A stretch of 64,000 nucleotides of DNA from Streptomyces sp. Ag109_O5-1. Lineage in GTDB: Bacteria > Actinomycetota > Actinomycetes > Streptomycetales > Streptomycetaceae. Under the pieces are notes generated by a model. The model was not told the origin of the DNA, did not search any database, and saw only the letters and a program-made list of their open reading frames with translations. Below are positions 1 to 9,366 of the stretch, piece by piece; the stretch's first letter is position 1; each line of letters opens with the position of its first letter. Location of the stretch: positions 1,674,001-1,738,000 of the forward strand of contig NZ_RKQF01000001.1 in assembly GCF_003814875.1 (NCBI RefSeq), in the 5' to 3' direction. Made by a program: the position numbers and the translations under genes.

Positions 1-1898
1 AGGCGTGAGGCAGGCTGATTCGAGATCAGGTGCAGCGGGAAGCGGTCCGCCAGGTCGGCGCGAAGCCACTCCACGGGTTCGAACCACGTCGGATGTCCGG
101 TGCAGTCGTCGTAGCCGAACGAGTCGATCTCCTCGGAGAAGATCTCGATCCGGCCCGACGGCGTCGTCAGGGGGAAGCGCTGCGGATCGGAGCGCAGTGC
201 TTCGAAGCTGCCAGGAAACGGCCCGCTGAGTGCCGGCAGTTCGACACCGGAGGCGCGTTGCCAGAAGTCGTCGAAGTCTGGCAGGGCCGCGTCGTCGCCG
301 AGGTTCGCCCGTGTCTGGACGTAGAGGTGCCGGACCCATTCGATCTCGGAACGCGCCTGGGTGAACTCGCGCTCATAGCCGAGCCGGGCAGCCAAAGCGG
401 CGAAGATCTGGTGGTCTGTGCGTGCCTCGCCGGCCGGCTCGCGGACCTTCGGCATCGCGATGAGGTGAGGGTCGGAGAATCCCGCGGCGAAGTCGTCACG
501 CTCCAGGCTGGTCGCGACGGGAAGCACGATGTCGGCGAACTTCGCCGTGGTATTCCACCAGGCTTCATGGACCACCACCGTGTCCGGGCGCTGCCAGGCT
601 CGGGTGAGGCGGTGGAGGTCCTGGTGGTGGTGGAAGGGGTTTCCTCCGCACCAGTAGATCAGGCGCAGGTCCGGCAAGGTCAGGCGCTGACCGTCGTAGT
701 CGATCGTCGCGCCCGGTTCCAGCAGGGTGTCGGCGATCCGGGCGACCGGAATGAAGTCCGCAACAGGGTTCGCCACCCGCGGCATCGACGCCACAGACGG
801 GCGGCCCGGGGCGACACCGGTCGCGTCCATCGTTGCGTAGCCCGCGCCCCAGCCGCAGCCGGGCCGGCCCAGCGAACCCGCCATGGCCGCCAGCACGACC
901 GACATCCAGATCGGCTGCTCACCGTGGTCCGCCCGCTGTATGGCGTAGTTGACCATGATGAGGGAACGCTGTGTGGACAGGCGGCGGGCGAGATCGGGGA
1001 TCGTGTCGCGGCTGATGCCCGTGATCCTCGCGGCCCAGTCGGCGTCCTTGACGACGCCGTCCACGTCGCCGGTCAGGTAGGAGGCGAAGCGGTCGAACCC
1101 CTCGCAGCAGCGAGTGAGGAAGTCCTCGTCGTACCAGTCGTTGACCAGCATCGTGTGCGCGATGCCGAGCATCAAGGCGGTGTCAGTGTTGGGGATGACC
1201 GGCAGCCACTCGGCGTCGAGGAAGTCGGCGGTGTCACTGCGGATCGGGCTGACGTTCACGAACCGCACCCCGGCCTCACGGCACTTCCGCTGCAGGTCCC
1301 GCGTCTGGTGCCGGGCCAGCCCGCCAGGGTTGATCTGGCTGTTCTTCAGAGCCAGCCCCCCGAACGCCACCACGAGCTCACAGCTCTCGGCGATCTCGTC
1401 CCACATCGGCATCCGGGACTGGTAGCTCCACGGTGCCCCGCCGATCACATGCGGAAGGATGACCTCAAGAGCGGCGGTGCTGTACGTGTTGCGCGAGTCG
1501 GTGTAGCCCCCGCCCAACGACAGGAACCGCTGGAGCTGACCCTGCGCATTGTGGAACCCGCCCGCACTGGCCCAGCCGTACGAGCCGCCGAACACCGCGC
1601 TGTCCCCGTGCTGTGCGCGCACTCGGCGCAATTCCTCGCTCACCAGCGTGAGCGCGTCGTCCCAGCTGACCTCTACGAAGGCGTCCGCACCTCTGGCCGT
1701 TTCATCGGCGCGCGGCAAGCCATTGAGCCACCCTTTGCGCACCGCGGGACGCAGCACACGCGCACTGTCCTCAGCAGCCGTCACCATGCCCGGGCCGATC
1801 GGCGACGGCGCGGGGTCATCACCCCGGGGCTCAATGCGCACCAGCTGACCCGAATCGACCACGGCTACGAAACTGCCCCAGTGCGTCGCCACCGGCAT
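1..1898 (-). CDS. Molybdopterin-dependent oxidoreductase of the BisC/TorA type, C-terminus beyond window
   Basis: Conceptual translation begins MPVATHWGSFVAVVDSG and continues as one open frame for about 632 codons to the left edge. Seen: a PAVRKGWL motif, then FGGSYGWASAG about 110 residues in, whose Ser sits where DMSO/TMAO/biotin-sulfoxide reductases place the Mo-ligating serine. Further on are SMPRVANP, IYWCGGNPFHHHQDL and a late TPSGRIEIFSEE. Family knowledge: these soluble bis-MGD enzymes reduce S- or N-oxides and are about 740-780 aa, so roughly 110-150 residues lie outside. No iron-sulfur Cys motif is seen at the N-terminus, which fits this subfamily. ATG at 1898 is chosen; a GTG at 1910 in the same frame with GAGG just upstream is an alternative. 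Substrate cannot be told. Confidence 0.85.
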   Translation of the reverse strand, partial: MPVATHWGSFVAVVDSGQLVRIEPRGDDPAPSPIGPGMVTAAEDSARVLRPAVRKGWLNGLPRADETARGADAFVEVSWDDALTLVSEELRRVRAQHGDSAVFGGSYGWASAGGFHNAQGQLQRFLSLGGGYTDSRNTYSTAALEVILPHVIGGAPWSYQSRMPMWDEIAESCELVVAFGGLALKNSQINPGGLARHQTRDLQRKCREAGVRFVNVSPIRSDTADFLDAEWLPVIPNTDTALMLGIAHTMLVNDWYDEDFLTRCCEGFDRFASYLTGDVDGVVKDADWAARITGISRDTIPDLARRLSTQRSLIMVNYAIQRADHGEQPIWMSVVLAAMAGSLGRPGCGWGAGYATMDATGVAPGRPSVASMPRVANPVADFIPVARIADTLLEPGATIDYDGQRLTLPDLRLIYWCGGNPFHHHQDLHRLTRAWQRPDTVVVHEAWWNTTAKFADIVLPVATSLERDDFAAGFSDPHLIAMPKVREPAGEARTDHQIFAALAARLGYEREFTQARSEIEWVRHLYVQTRANLGDDAALPDFDDFWQRASGVELPALSGPFPGSFEALRSDPQRFPLTTPSGRIEIFSEEIDSFGYDDCTGHPTWFEPVEWLRADLADRFPLHLISNQPASR

Positions 1899-2339
1899 GC
1901 GTTGTTCCACCGTGCCTCAACTCCATCCCTGAAGTTTCTCCGGCTCTCGAACAACGGCCGCTACACCACAGGGGTTCCGCGTCAGTCAGCGGTCCGCAGG
2001 ACACAGGCTCCCCCTGGCGGATGCTGCCCAACCCTGACGGTGCGCACGACTCCCACCGCCGCCACTCGACCGGAGCCCGGAGCGCCTCTGTCGACCGCGA
2101 CCTGACCGTCGTCCGACACCAGCGTCAAGGTCCTGGACCACCTCGCTCCAAGGCGGTCGAGGGACGGTTGGAGTGCCGGAGCCGGCGCGGAACTGTCACG
2201 GTCACCGTCGAGGCCCGCAGGCACTGGGCAATCTGGCATCGGACCAAGAACAGCCCGGAATCCACGACGAGGCTCCCGGGGCACCCTGGGAGGCCGGCAA
2301 TCGGTCTGAGAGTCCTCAACACGCACGACTTGACAGGGA

Positions 2340-2564
2340 ACAGTCCCGCTCGGTGTACAGCTTCGTGGTCAGCTGCAGCCCGCAGCCTCCGAGCAGCAGC
2401 CCGCACCAGAACGTGTCGTGCTCGTGACGACGGCGGAAGGCGTCCAACTCCATCGCCTCCAGCGGCAGCATCAGCGGCTCCTCCGAGTCCGCGCCGCCCA
2501 GGACCGCCGTCTGGATCTGCCGCCAGTCACCCCGCACGAAACCCCACCTTTCGTCCCAACTCAT
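2340..2564 (-). pseudogene. N-terminal fragment of an actinobacterial conserved protein
   Basis: From ATG 2564 the frame reads MSWDERWGFVRGDWRQIQ and later HEHDTFWCGLLLGGCG and QLTTKLYT, a stretch I recall from large Streptomyces conserved proteins with a His/Cys-rich N-terminal part. The match seems to stop near 2340, after which the reading turns into unrelated low-complexity sequence. I therefore call it a truncated remnant. Function unknown; identification rests on memory of the motif only. The 275 bases to its right (2565-2840) hold nothing I can support. Confidence 0.4.
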
Positions 2565-2840
2565 CCTGCTAGTAGCCGCGTTGACCTCACAGACGATCGA
2601 CGTACTCACACCGTCGTACGCAGCGGGTCAGACTCGCCAGCAACAAGCGACGTGGCGGCCTGCCGTACGGCACGCTCCGCCAAGGCCCGCCGCACCACAA
2701 GAGTCCGGGCGGCCTCGGATGCGCGGCGACGCTGCACCGTCATCGGCCCGTCGCAGTGCGGGAGGCAGCATCCCGATCGGGGTCAACACCGACCGTGTCG
2801 GTCCGACCAGTCACTCCCGCTGCGCCGGGGTCAGCGCGGG

Positions 2841-3033
2841 TTACCAGGTGACCGTGAGGCGTAGGGGTGCAGGACCAGAACGGTCTTTCGCGATGAGGAC
2901 GTCGACTTCGGAGGGGCGGGTGCGATCGACGAGTGGGAGGGTGTCGGCGTGGTATTCGAGCTCTGCGGCAAGGCCGAGGTCCTCGATATCGAGGAGCTGG
3001 CTGTCGCGACGCGGCCTCTCAAGGCGGGCCATG
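2841..3033 (-). pseudogene. C-terminal fragment resembling a DnaB/RepA-type helicase
   Basis: The minus-strand frame reads MARLERPRRDSQLLDIEDLG, then LEYHADTLPLVDRT and SEVDVLIAKDRSGPAPL before a TAA at 2841. The pattern of an acidic VDVLIAKDRSG segment near the terminus resembles the last strands of RecA-fold DnaB-like helicases (known motif IVAKHRNGPT). No Walker motifs are present, so only the tail survives. It abuts the recombinase fragment at about 3040 on the other strand. An alternative is any RecA-fold ATPase. Confidence 0.35.
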
Positions 3034-3042
3034 AGCAAGATG

Positions 3043-3330
3043 GGCACCGAGCTCGTCAACAGCGGACTCCCCATCCACGTCGGCGCCGCTCTGCTCGGCC
3101 ACCTCAACATCCAGACCACCCGCGGCTACGTCGCCGTGTTCGACGAAGACGTCATCCGCCACTACCTCACCCATCTCAACGAACGCCGCCAACTCCGTCC
3201 CGACCACGAATACCGCGACGTCACCAGCGACGAGTGGGACGAGTTCGAAGAGCACTTCGACAAGCGCAAGGTCGAACTCGGCGCATGCGGACGCCCCTAC
3301 GGCACCCCCTGCCAGCACGAACACGCCTGC
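3043..3330 (+). pseudogene. Tyrosine recombinase, C-terminal catalytic part, first piece of a split gene
   Basis: Reads GTELVNSGLPIHVGAALLGH, then NIQTTRGYVAVFDEDVIRHY, the H...LGH...Y end of a phage-type integrase active site. It continues to RPYGTPCQHEHAC at 3330. There the family sequence stops and resumes at 5471 with IRCPML (separate entry); joining 3330 to 5471 restores CQHEHAC-IRCPML in frame. The N-terminal core and the catalytic Arg are missing to the left, so this was already a truncated gene. Confidence 0.8.
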
Positions 3331-3520
3331 TTATCCGAACTACCCAGTTCACGGACCGACGGGGCCGCTCGCAGGCGAGTTGCTAAAAGTAGTGGGCGAC
3401 AATCTCGGCGCCCCGGAGTGTCCGGGCGTGTCGCGCCGCCGACTCCTGCCGGGGCGCCGTGACTGGGTGTCGTGGGACAGGGGTGGACAACGCTGACTGG
3501 GGTGCGGCGGTGGGCAGGGA

Positions 3521-4372
3521 TCAGTCGAAGTTGAGGCGGCGTCCCCATTCGCTGCTCCACCCACCGCGCCAGACGGCTAGTCCCGCGTAGGTGAAAATGC
3601 AGCCGACGCCGATGCCCCATTCGTCGCCTTCGTAGCGGATGGTGGCATCCGTGAGGGAAGTGCGGAGTCCGTCGAGGGGGATTACGGTGAAGGCATCGCT
3701 GCGCTCGTCGGGGCAGTGCTGGACCTCGATCCAGCCTTTGCGGACGAAGGGCAGCAGCGGGGCGAGTTGCCGGTCCACCCAGGCAAGGCGCTCGGCGCTG
3801 TCCAGGTCGTCCGGCGGATCCTCCCAGATGCCGAACGCCCCGGTGAGCATGCCGCTCGACTCGGCCGCGCAGACCAGGACTTCGCGTTCCTCAACGCTCA
3901 GCTCGTCCCAGGTGGGAAGCGCGCTGGTGTCGGCAGTCGGATGTGCGCCGTCGAACCAGTGCTCGCGCACGTGCTGCGGGGCGGCGAGGCTGAAGCGGCG
4001 GTGAGGGCGGGCGGTCCACAGCCAGTTGGTCGGATCGGTGAGAACCTCGTGGAGTTCGGACCCTGCCACCAGGACAGGGGCGACGGCGCGGTGGCTTTCC
4101 CCCTCGTGGACGGTCAGTAGCCCGCGTTCGGCGAGATCGAGGGCCACGTCGGCGAGCTGTGGGACCAGGGCGCGTTGCTCGTCCTCTGTGAAGCTGCGCA
4201 GGGGCGGAGCCTGTGCAGCACGGGCCCAGCGAAGTGCCACGCCGTAGTTCTGGACTACCCCGGCCAGGGAATACCCCGAGATGGCACGACGCATGAGTGT
4301 CTGTTCGGCGATCGTCAGCGAATCCCAGGCGTGCATGACGTGCATGCTCTCACTGCGAGCGGCCTGAGCCAT
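3521..4372 (-). CDS. Hypothetical protein, 283 aa
   Basis: An open frame of 283 codons with protein-like composition: an amphipathic N-terminal third (AWDSLTIAEQTLMRRAISGY, then a run of ALVPQLADVALDLAERGLL), a Trp-rich middle (LTDPTNWLWTARPHRRFSLA) and a C-terminal segment with DEWGIGVGCIFTYAGLAVWR. No known family is recognised and no signal peptide or clear membrane segment is seen. It lies in the 2.1-kb block that separates the two pieces of the recombinase gene. Starts at Met10 or Met13 are also possible. The Streptomyces codon bias argues that it is a real gene. Confidence 0.6.
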   Translation of the reverse strand: MAQAARSESMHVMHAWDSLTIAEQTLMRRAISGYSLAGVVQNYGVALRWARAAQAPPLRSFTEDEQRALVPQLADVALDLAERGLLTVHEGESHRAVAPVLVAGSELHEVLTDPTNWLWTARPHRRFSLAAPQHVREHWFDGAHPTADTSALPTWDELSVEEREVLVCAAESSGMLTGAFGIWEDPPDDLDSAERLAWVDRQLAPLLPFVRKGWIEVQHCPDERSDAFTVIPLDGLRTSLTDATIRYEGDEWGIGVGCIFTYAGLAVWRGGWSSEWGRRLNFD

Positions 4373-4426
4373 AGCTGATTATCCGGGCAGGCCGGCCATC
4401 AGCCCAGGTGAGGGGCCTGGCTCCCG

Positions 4427-4540
4427 CTAGTCGTCACCCAGCGCGAGCAGTATCGCGAACTGCTCGCTGTTGGTTCCGGCAACCACGACATCGATGCCGT
4501 GTCGGGTGACGGGCGTCCACGCGCGGCCGTTGTCCACCTC
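4427..4540 (-). pseudogene. C-terminal scrap of an unknown protein fused to a recombinase remnant
   Basis: In a different frame from the recombinase upstream, the minus strand reads RHGIDVVVAGTNSEQFAILL then ALGDD-stop. This looks like a genuine protein C-terminus because it is compact, hydrophobic and ends in a stop. Recombinase homology stops at about 4540 right after LHDLR, so two unrelated genes are joined here. Family unknown. Confidence 0.35.
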
Positions 4541-5379
4541 AGGTCGTGCAGGGTCCAGTTCGCGCCGAGCAACTGGTTGGCACGGGTGAAGACCATCCGG
4601 GCCGCGTCGTACTCCAGCGAGCGCATCGGCCGTCGCAGCGTCCACCACAGCGGCTCCGACGGGTGCTTGGGGACCATGCCGCGAAGTTCTTGCTGGTAGA
4701 GCCGCAGCCACACGAACGCGTCGGCGGAGGCGGGAAGGTGCTGCAGGACTTGGTTGCCCTTGCGGACCACGCCGATCGTCTGGTCCCCGGGCGAGACCAA
4801 ACCCTGCGGGACACCCAGCAGTTCGGAGGCACGGGCGCCGGTGGAGATGTAGAACGCGATCAGAGCCCTGTCCCGGTTGTACTTCAACCCGGCGAACAGG
4901 TCGTTGAATGCCTGCTCAGGAATGATCCTCGGGGTCGGCTTGGGCTCCTTGGGCTGATAGGTGCCCCGGCGCGAGGGCTGCCGGAACGGCTGCATCGGGT
5001 TGTGATGCGCGTTCGGACTCCCCTCGTCGGCAGCTCCGCCCTGCGGGAACGGGTTGATCAGCGGTCGGCCGTGGGTCTCGCCGTGGTACTCGTAAAACGA
5101 GCGGATCACCGCGCGAGCGTGCCGCCTGGTCCGAGCGGCATAGTTCTCGCCGGGCGCGGCCTTCCCCGTGACCGGGTTCACCGAGCCCGGGGCGGGTGCA
5201 TCGGGACGACGCCGCCGAGGCGGCTTCTTCGTGGTCTTCAGCCACAGTGCGAAGTCACGGGCCTCGGCGCGGCTCGCCAGATGCCAGGGAACGTCCACGG
5301 CGTGTAGGAACCTGATCCACGCCAACAGCTCATAGGCGTAGGACCGCAGCGATGTCGGACTCGCGTCGTCGGCGAGCAG
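4541..5379 (-). pseudogene. Tyrosine recombinase/integrase, truncated at both ends
   Basis: The frame opens just after a TGA at 5380-5382 and reads LLADDASPTSLRSYAYELLA, the SAM-like N-terminal domain of integrases. It then gives ARTRRHARAVIRSFYEYHG and the catalytic-domain start IAFYISTGARASELLG with the box I Arg. It ends at TLHDLR (start of HxLR) at about 4540, so the second Arg region, His and Tyr are lost. About 280 of the usual 370-400 residues remain. Without the nucleophilic Tyr it cannot recombine. It lies inside the insertion that splits the first recombinase gene. Confidence 0.75.
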
Positions 5380-5470
5380 TCACCACGACCCTCCAGTAGC
5401 AGCCACAACCCCCTTGTCGTCACTATGCGTTGACCTAGAAGGAAGCCCAAACCAGTTCGGTCAACGGGGC

Positions 5471-5730
5471 ATCCGCTGCCCCATGCTCCAGGTCAGCCCG
5501 AAGATGATCAGCCGACTCGACGACCTCGAAACGGTCCTCATCAACCACCGGGCCCGTGCCGAAACCGAAGGCTGGCGCGGCGAGATCGAAGGCATCGACC
5601 TGACCCTCACCCTCCTGCGAACCAAGAGAGACGAAACCGGGCGGCGCCTCCGTCGGCCCGTCGTCAACCTCGGCATCCCCCCTCCCACGCACCACCACAA
5701 CAGCGCAGGAGACCACACCATGATCCCCTG
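5471..5730 (+). pseudogene. Tyrosine recombinase, C-terminal tail, second piece of the split gene
   Basis: Reads IRCPMLQVSPKMISRLDD, then EGWRGEIEGIDLTLTLLRTK and RRPVVNLGIP. This is the tail that normally follows CQHEHAC in this Streptomyces integrase family. It continues in frame from position 3330 if 3331-5470 is removed. The frame remains open past the expected end into DNA antisense to the next gene, so the native stop seems lost; the right border is approximate. Confidence 0.75.
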
Positions 5731-5818
5731 CATATTCCTACTTGCCGAGGCAAGCGGTTCCGCCGCCGGCAGGCCCCTGAGCAGCAGGACGACCGTGCTT
5801 ACGGAGGATTCGCAGCTA

Positions 5819-6487
5819 TCACTCCGCCTGGCCGCTCAACTCTGCCCAGGTGTAGCTGTCCATACTGTCGTGAGGGCCGATCCTGGAGAGTTCCGAGCCG
5901 TCGTGCCCCACAGCCACGATGAGCGGTCGTATCCCCCCGTGGCCTGTGGACTGGGACTTCCAGACCACGATGAGCCTGCCGTGCCCAGGCACCTTGATCC
6001 GTCGGTCGCCGAGGAGGAGATGATCCACTTCGGCCGCCACCTGGAGTTCGTTGGACCCGACCCACGAGCCCGTCCCGGTGAAGTCCGGATGACGATGCTG
6101 CAGGCGGTAGGCATAACTCAGGCAACCTGCACCTCCGCCGAGCTCGATCATGCCGACCTGGCCCGGCTGGCCCGCCGCCAGTCTCTCGGCAAGCAAATCA
6201 CCGTCCGACGCACTGCCACCGCCTGTGTACTGCCATTTCTCGCCGCAGCGCTCAATCAGTGCGGTGTGCGTCTCCGCTTTCGCGGACCCGGGACGCCAGA
6301 TGAGCCAGACCCCGCCGACACCCGCGTCCCGGTCGACGTCACCCGACACCAGGGTCAACCATCGGCGAGGCAGCCAACCGGGCTGCAGCACCTCGCCGTT
6401 GACCACGCGTCGGACCACCCTCGGCAGAATGATCCGCATACCACGATCGATGCGGCGCATCCGACGCAACTCCGCGCGAGTGGACAT
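5819..6487 (-). CDS. Hypothetical protein, 222 aa
   Basis: Begins MSTRAELRRMRRIDRGMRII with a basic N-terminus, then WLPRRWLTLVSGDVDRDAG and a Gly-rich middle (MIELGGGAGCLSYAYRLQ). It ends in a segment with RRIKVPGHGRLIVVWKSQS and SYTWAELSGQAE. Composition and third-position GC match a real Streptomyces gene. No signal peptide or transmembrane helix is evident. I do not recognise the family. Its 3' end overlaps nothing and lies about 90 bases from the recombinase tail. Confidence 0.55.
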   Translation of the reverse strand: MSTRAELRRMRRIDRGMRIILPRVVRRVVNGEVLQPGWLPRRWLTLVSGDVDRDAGVGGVWLIWRPGSAKAETHTALIERCGEKWQYTGGGSASDGDLLAERLAAGQPGQVGMIELGGGAGCLSYAYRLQHRHPDFTGTGSWVGSNELQVAAEVDHLLLGDRRIKVPGHGRLIVVWKSQSTGHGGIRPLIVAVGHDGSELSRIGPHDSMDSYTWAELSGQAE

Positions 6488-6542
6488 TTACAGATGGTAC
6501 CCAGCGGCGGGAGCACTCACGCGCAGGAGGTGACGGGAACGG

Positions 6543-6938
6543 TCAGTACCGAAAGCTGGCTCGCCCCTCAGTCAGATAGATCATCCAGGGGCGAATCGGC
6601 TCACCGCCTGCCACAGGCCGCAGTTCCACGTCGAGATCTCGCACCGCGGCTATCGCCCCGATCAGTTGCTCAGGGAAATGCTGGCGCCGCGCCTCCTCCT
6701 GCGCGGCAAAGAGCGGACTGAGCTCACTCCAGCCGACTCCCGGCACGAACCGGCAGAGAAACCACGGTTGATCGACGCTCAGGTCCCAGAGTTCGCCGAC
6801 CAAGAAGTCGCCATGCCAGACCTCGTATGCGGCCGACTCCCCCACGCGTCCCTCCACCAGTCCCTTGTCCAGTGTCCAGACAGTAACCGCGGCGCAGACG
6901 AGTCGCGAGACGCCAATCCGCCATGACCAGTGGCCCAT
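6543..6938 (-). CDS. Hypothetical protein, 131 aa or shorter
   Basis: The C-terminal 95 residues look convincing: AAYEVWHGDFLVGELWDLSV, then QPWFLCRFVPGVGWSEL and IRPWMIYLTEGRASFRY. The first 30 residues (MGHWSWRIGVSRLVCAAV) may be translated upstream DNA, and an internal GTG start near VEGRVGE is possible. It has the same orientation as the preceding unknown gene with about 55 bases between them, so the two could form a unit. Family not recognised. Confidence 0.5.
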   Translation of the reverse strand: MGHWSWRIGVSRLVCAAVTVWTLDKGLVEGRVGESAAYEVWHGDFLVGELWDLSVDQPWFLCRFVPGVGWSELSPLFAAQEEARRQHFPEQLIGAIAAVRDLDVELRPVAGGEPIRPWMIYLTEGRASFRY

Positions 6939-7004
6939 CCAGAACGGAGAGCTCCTTGCCAGACCGAATACCCCACATCAACCGTTCGGGTGAAGTGCAG
7001 ATAA

Positions 7005-7583
7005 GCACCGACTACTGGCCCGCGGCTGGACGATCAGCGATATCGCGCGGGAGCTGGGCCTTGCCCGGCACACAGCGGAACGCTATGCGCACTGCAAGAA
7101 CCTCGACGGCCTCATCGACGGCGCCCTTCGCACCACACGCCTGGACGACTACAAGCCTTACCTGATCCGGCGCTGGAACGAAGGATGCACCGATGCTGCC
7201 CGTCTCTTCCGGGAGATCCAGACTCAGGGCTACTCGGGACGAACACCGCAAGCGGTGCGGCGCTGCCTCCGCCCGCTTCGCACCGGCCTCGGCTCCATCC
7301 GGTCACCGGCCCCGGTGCTCAAGCCGCAGCAGATCACCAACTGGATCATGTGGAACCCCCAGCACCTGTGCGAAGACGAAGAGCGCCAGCTGGGTGAAGT
7401 ACTCACCCAGTGCCCGGAGTTGACTGCCGTCCGTGGCCACGTGCATGCCTTCGCACGGATGGTCTGCGACCTCGGCGGAGACCGCCTGCCAGCATGGACA
7501 GACGCCGTCCACGCCGATGACCTACCCGCCCTGCACGCCTTCGCCGACGGGCTTCGGCGTGATCACCAGGCTGTCATCGCGGG
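7005..7583 (+). pseudogene. ISL3-family transposase, N-terminally truncated, left piece of an interrupted gene
   Basis: Translates as LLARGWTISDIARELGLARH (helix-turn-helix), then a linker with LDDYKPYLIRRWNEG and the catalytic-core portion ending DHQAVIAG at 7583. The remaining C-terminus, LTLPWSSGPVEGHVNRI, follows at 9372 beyond another IS. The N-terminal zinc-finger domain and first catalytic Asp are missing, so the gene was already defective or truncated at its left end near 7005. Confidence 0.8.
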
Positions 7584-9366
7584 TGTCGGCGTACACCTGA
7601 ACGTGGCTCTGGCAAGATTTTCGTAGGCGGAGATCATCTTGACGCCGTGAGAGGTGTGTCGCCATAGCGGCGGCGTATGTGGGCGATCAGGATGACTCGG
7701 TGGCGCAGGAGCGGGACGCCGGCGCGTCCTGCCATGATGCGTTTCTGGAGCTTTAGGTCGGTGATGCGGCCTTCGTTGACCCCCGAGTTGTAGGGGGTGG
7801 TGATCCCCTGGGCGACCGCGTGCTGGTCCTCGCGCAGAGCAGTGGCGACACCAGCGAGCGGAGCCAGTCCGCTGGCCTGGAGCGCATCGAGCCAGCGGGG
7901 CAGTGGAGCGGCATCACGGTCATGGAGCATGTCGGCGAACTGGCGTACCAGTTCGTGGGTTTCGCGGAGTTCCGGGCAGTGCTCGAGCAGCCGTCGTAGA
8001 CGATCGGTGGTGTGCGGGCCGTGCCGGTCGGGGGCGGTGATGATCCAGCGGGCTGCTTCGCGTGGGGAGGGCGGCCGCTCTCGTGGCTCATCCAGGGGCA
8101 GGCCGCGCCGCAGGGGCGCGACGGCCATCTTCACGCGCTGGTAGTGGCCCAAGTAGCCCTTGGCGAGGAGCTCTTGGTGCAGGATCTTGGCACTGTGTTC
8201 GCCCTCGTCCCAGCATTGCTGCAGGTAGTCGAGGTACGGGTCGAGGGTGGAGGGGCGGCGTGGCGGGCGACGAACCACCTCGTGCCAGGTGCGGGCCCTT
8301 GCGTACTTGCGCACCGTGCGACGGTCGAGACCGAGCTCACGGGCTGCGGAGCTGTACGAACGGCCGACATCGGTCAGCGCGTGCACAGACTCGAAGAGCC
8401 GCCGGGCATGACGGCTGGCCGGAGTGTCTGCCGATTCGGATTCCGTCGCCGCAGTGTCCGCGAGCTCGGCCCCGGTCACGTGCGGGGCAGGGAGAGCCTC
8501 GGGCAGGCAACCGCGGCGGGCGGCGGCGACTTCCTGCACCCGCCGGGACAGTCCCTGCCACAGGTGGAAGCGGTCGCTGACCTGGACGGCGTCGGGGGCG
8601 CCGTCGGCGATGCCCTGACGGTAGGTGAGCGAGCCGTCGCGGCAGGCGATCTCCACCCCGGGATGTTCGCGCAGCCAGCGGCTGAGCTGCTCGGCGTCTC
8701 TGCCTTCCCACAGCGTCAGCGGGAGTCGGGTGTCGGCATCGACCAGGAGGGTGCCGTAGGTGTCGCCGTAGAGTGCGAAGTCGTCCACGCCGAGCACCCG
8801 GGGTGTCACCAGCGGCGGCAGCGGCACCCGCATTAACTGCGCGAGCACGGTGCACCGCGAGAGCCCGACGTTGAGGATGCGCAGCATCCTTGCCCCGCCC
8901 CGGCCGGCCAGCACGACGCCGACCGATTCGACCAGGTTCTGCAGCAGTGGAGTGCGCCTCTGGTAGCGCACGGTCAGCCCCGGCACCTGCTCGGCGAACG
9001 TCACCTTCGGGCAGGCGGAGTTCTCGCAGTACAGACGGCGCACGTTCAAGTCGATACGGACTGGCCGACCGCCGAGCGCTACATCGCCGAGGTGCCGTAT
9101 GTAGGGACTGTGCACCCACTCGCTCAGCGTGCCGCACCCCGTGCACCTCGCCGGAGAACGCGATCTCGTATGGGCAGAGACCACCACAACAAGACCAGAG
9201 ACATCGATCGAGACCACGAGCACATCGGCCAACTGCGGTAGCAACTCGGCCAGTTCAACAGAACACAGTCAAATGCTGCCCGCTGCGCGGGCGGACCGCC
9301 CATCGCAGCAAGATGATCTCCGCCTACGAAAATCTTGCCAGAGCCAGAGAAGTCCGTACGCCGACA
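7584..9366. mobile_element. ISL3-family insertion sequence, complete, nested in another ISL3 transposase gene
   Basis: The ends carry inverted repeats TGTCGGCGTAC at 7584-7594 and 9356-9366. After a 10-base non-matching stretch there is a perfect 37-bp inverted repeat (7605-7641 and 9309-9345). GCGGG flanks both sides (7579-7583 and 9367-9371), and removing the element plus one GCGGG restores VIAG-LTLPW of the interrupted transposase in frame. ISL3 elements are usually described with 8-bp target duplications, so the 5-bp repeat is atypical. One intact transposase gene fills the interior. Confidence 0.85.
7634..9244 (-). CDS. ISL3-family transposase, 536 aa
   Basis: Full-length DDE transposase of the ISL3 type. 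The N-terminal zinc finger is visible as PARCTGCGTLSEWVHSPYIR followed by RRLYCENSACPKVTF. A helical region precedes the catalytic core with VTPRVLGVDDFALYGDTYGT (first Asp) and EIACRDGSLTYRQGI (second Asp). The end is YNSGVNEGRITDLKLQKRIM, where the Glu of NEG is the likely third acidic residue. No frameshift or internal stop is seen, so the enzyme is probably active. It is the only gene inside the element. Confidence 0.95.
   Translation of the reverse strand: MLPQLADVLVVSIDVSGLVVVVSAHTRSRSPARCTGCGTLSEWVHSPYIRHLGDVALGGRPVRIDLNVRRLYCENSACPKVTFAEQVPGLTVRYQRRTPLLQNLVESVGVVLAGRGGARMLRILNVGLSRCTVLAQLMRVPLPPLVTPRVLGVDDFALYGDTYGTLLVDADTRLPLTLWEGRDAEQLSRWLREHPGVEIACRDGSLTYRQGIADGAPDAVQVSDRFHLWQGLSRRVQEVAAARRGCLPEALPAPHVTGAELADTAATESESADTPASRHARRLFESVHALTDVGRSYSSAARELGLDRRTVRKYARARTWHEVVRRPPRRPSTLDPYLDYLQQCWDEGEHSAKILHQELLAKGYLGHYQRVKMAVAPLRRGLPLDEPRERPPSPREAARWIITAPDRHGPHTTDRLRRLLEHCPELRETHELVRQFADMLHDRDAAPLPRWLDALQASGLAPLAGVATALREDQHAVAQGITTPYNSGVNEGRITDLKLQKRIMAGRAGVPLLRHRVILIAHIRRRYGDTPLTASR

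Noticed and set aside
30..2105. Plus-strand open frame of 691 codons
   Set aside because: It is antisense to a clear BisC-type gene; its translation is Arg/Gly/Val-rich with no known motif. High-GC DNA gives such antisense frames.
7605..9345. Taking the perfect 37-bp inverted repeats as the true ISL3 ends
   Set aside because: The flanks at these positions do not match, whereas the outer 11-bp repeats have a GCGGG direct repeat and restore the interrupted gene.
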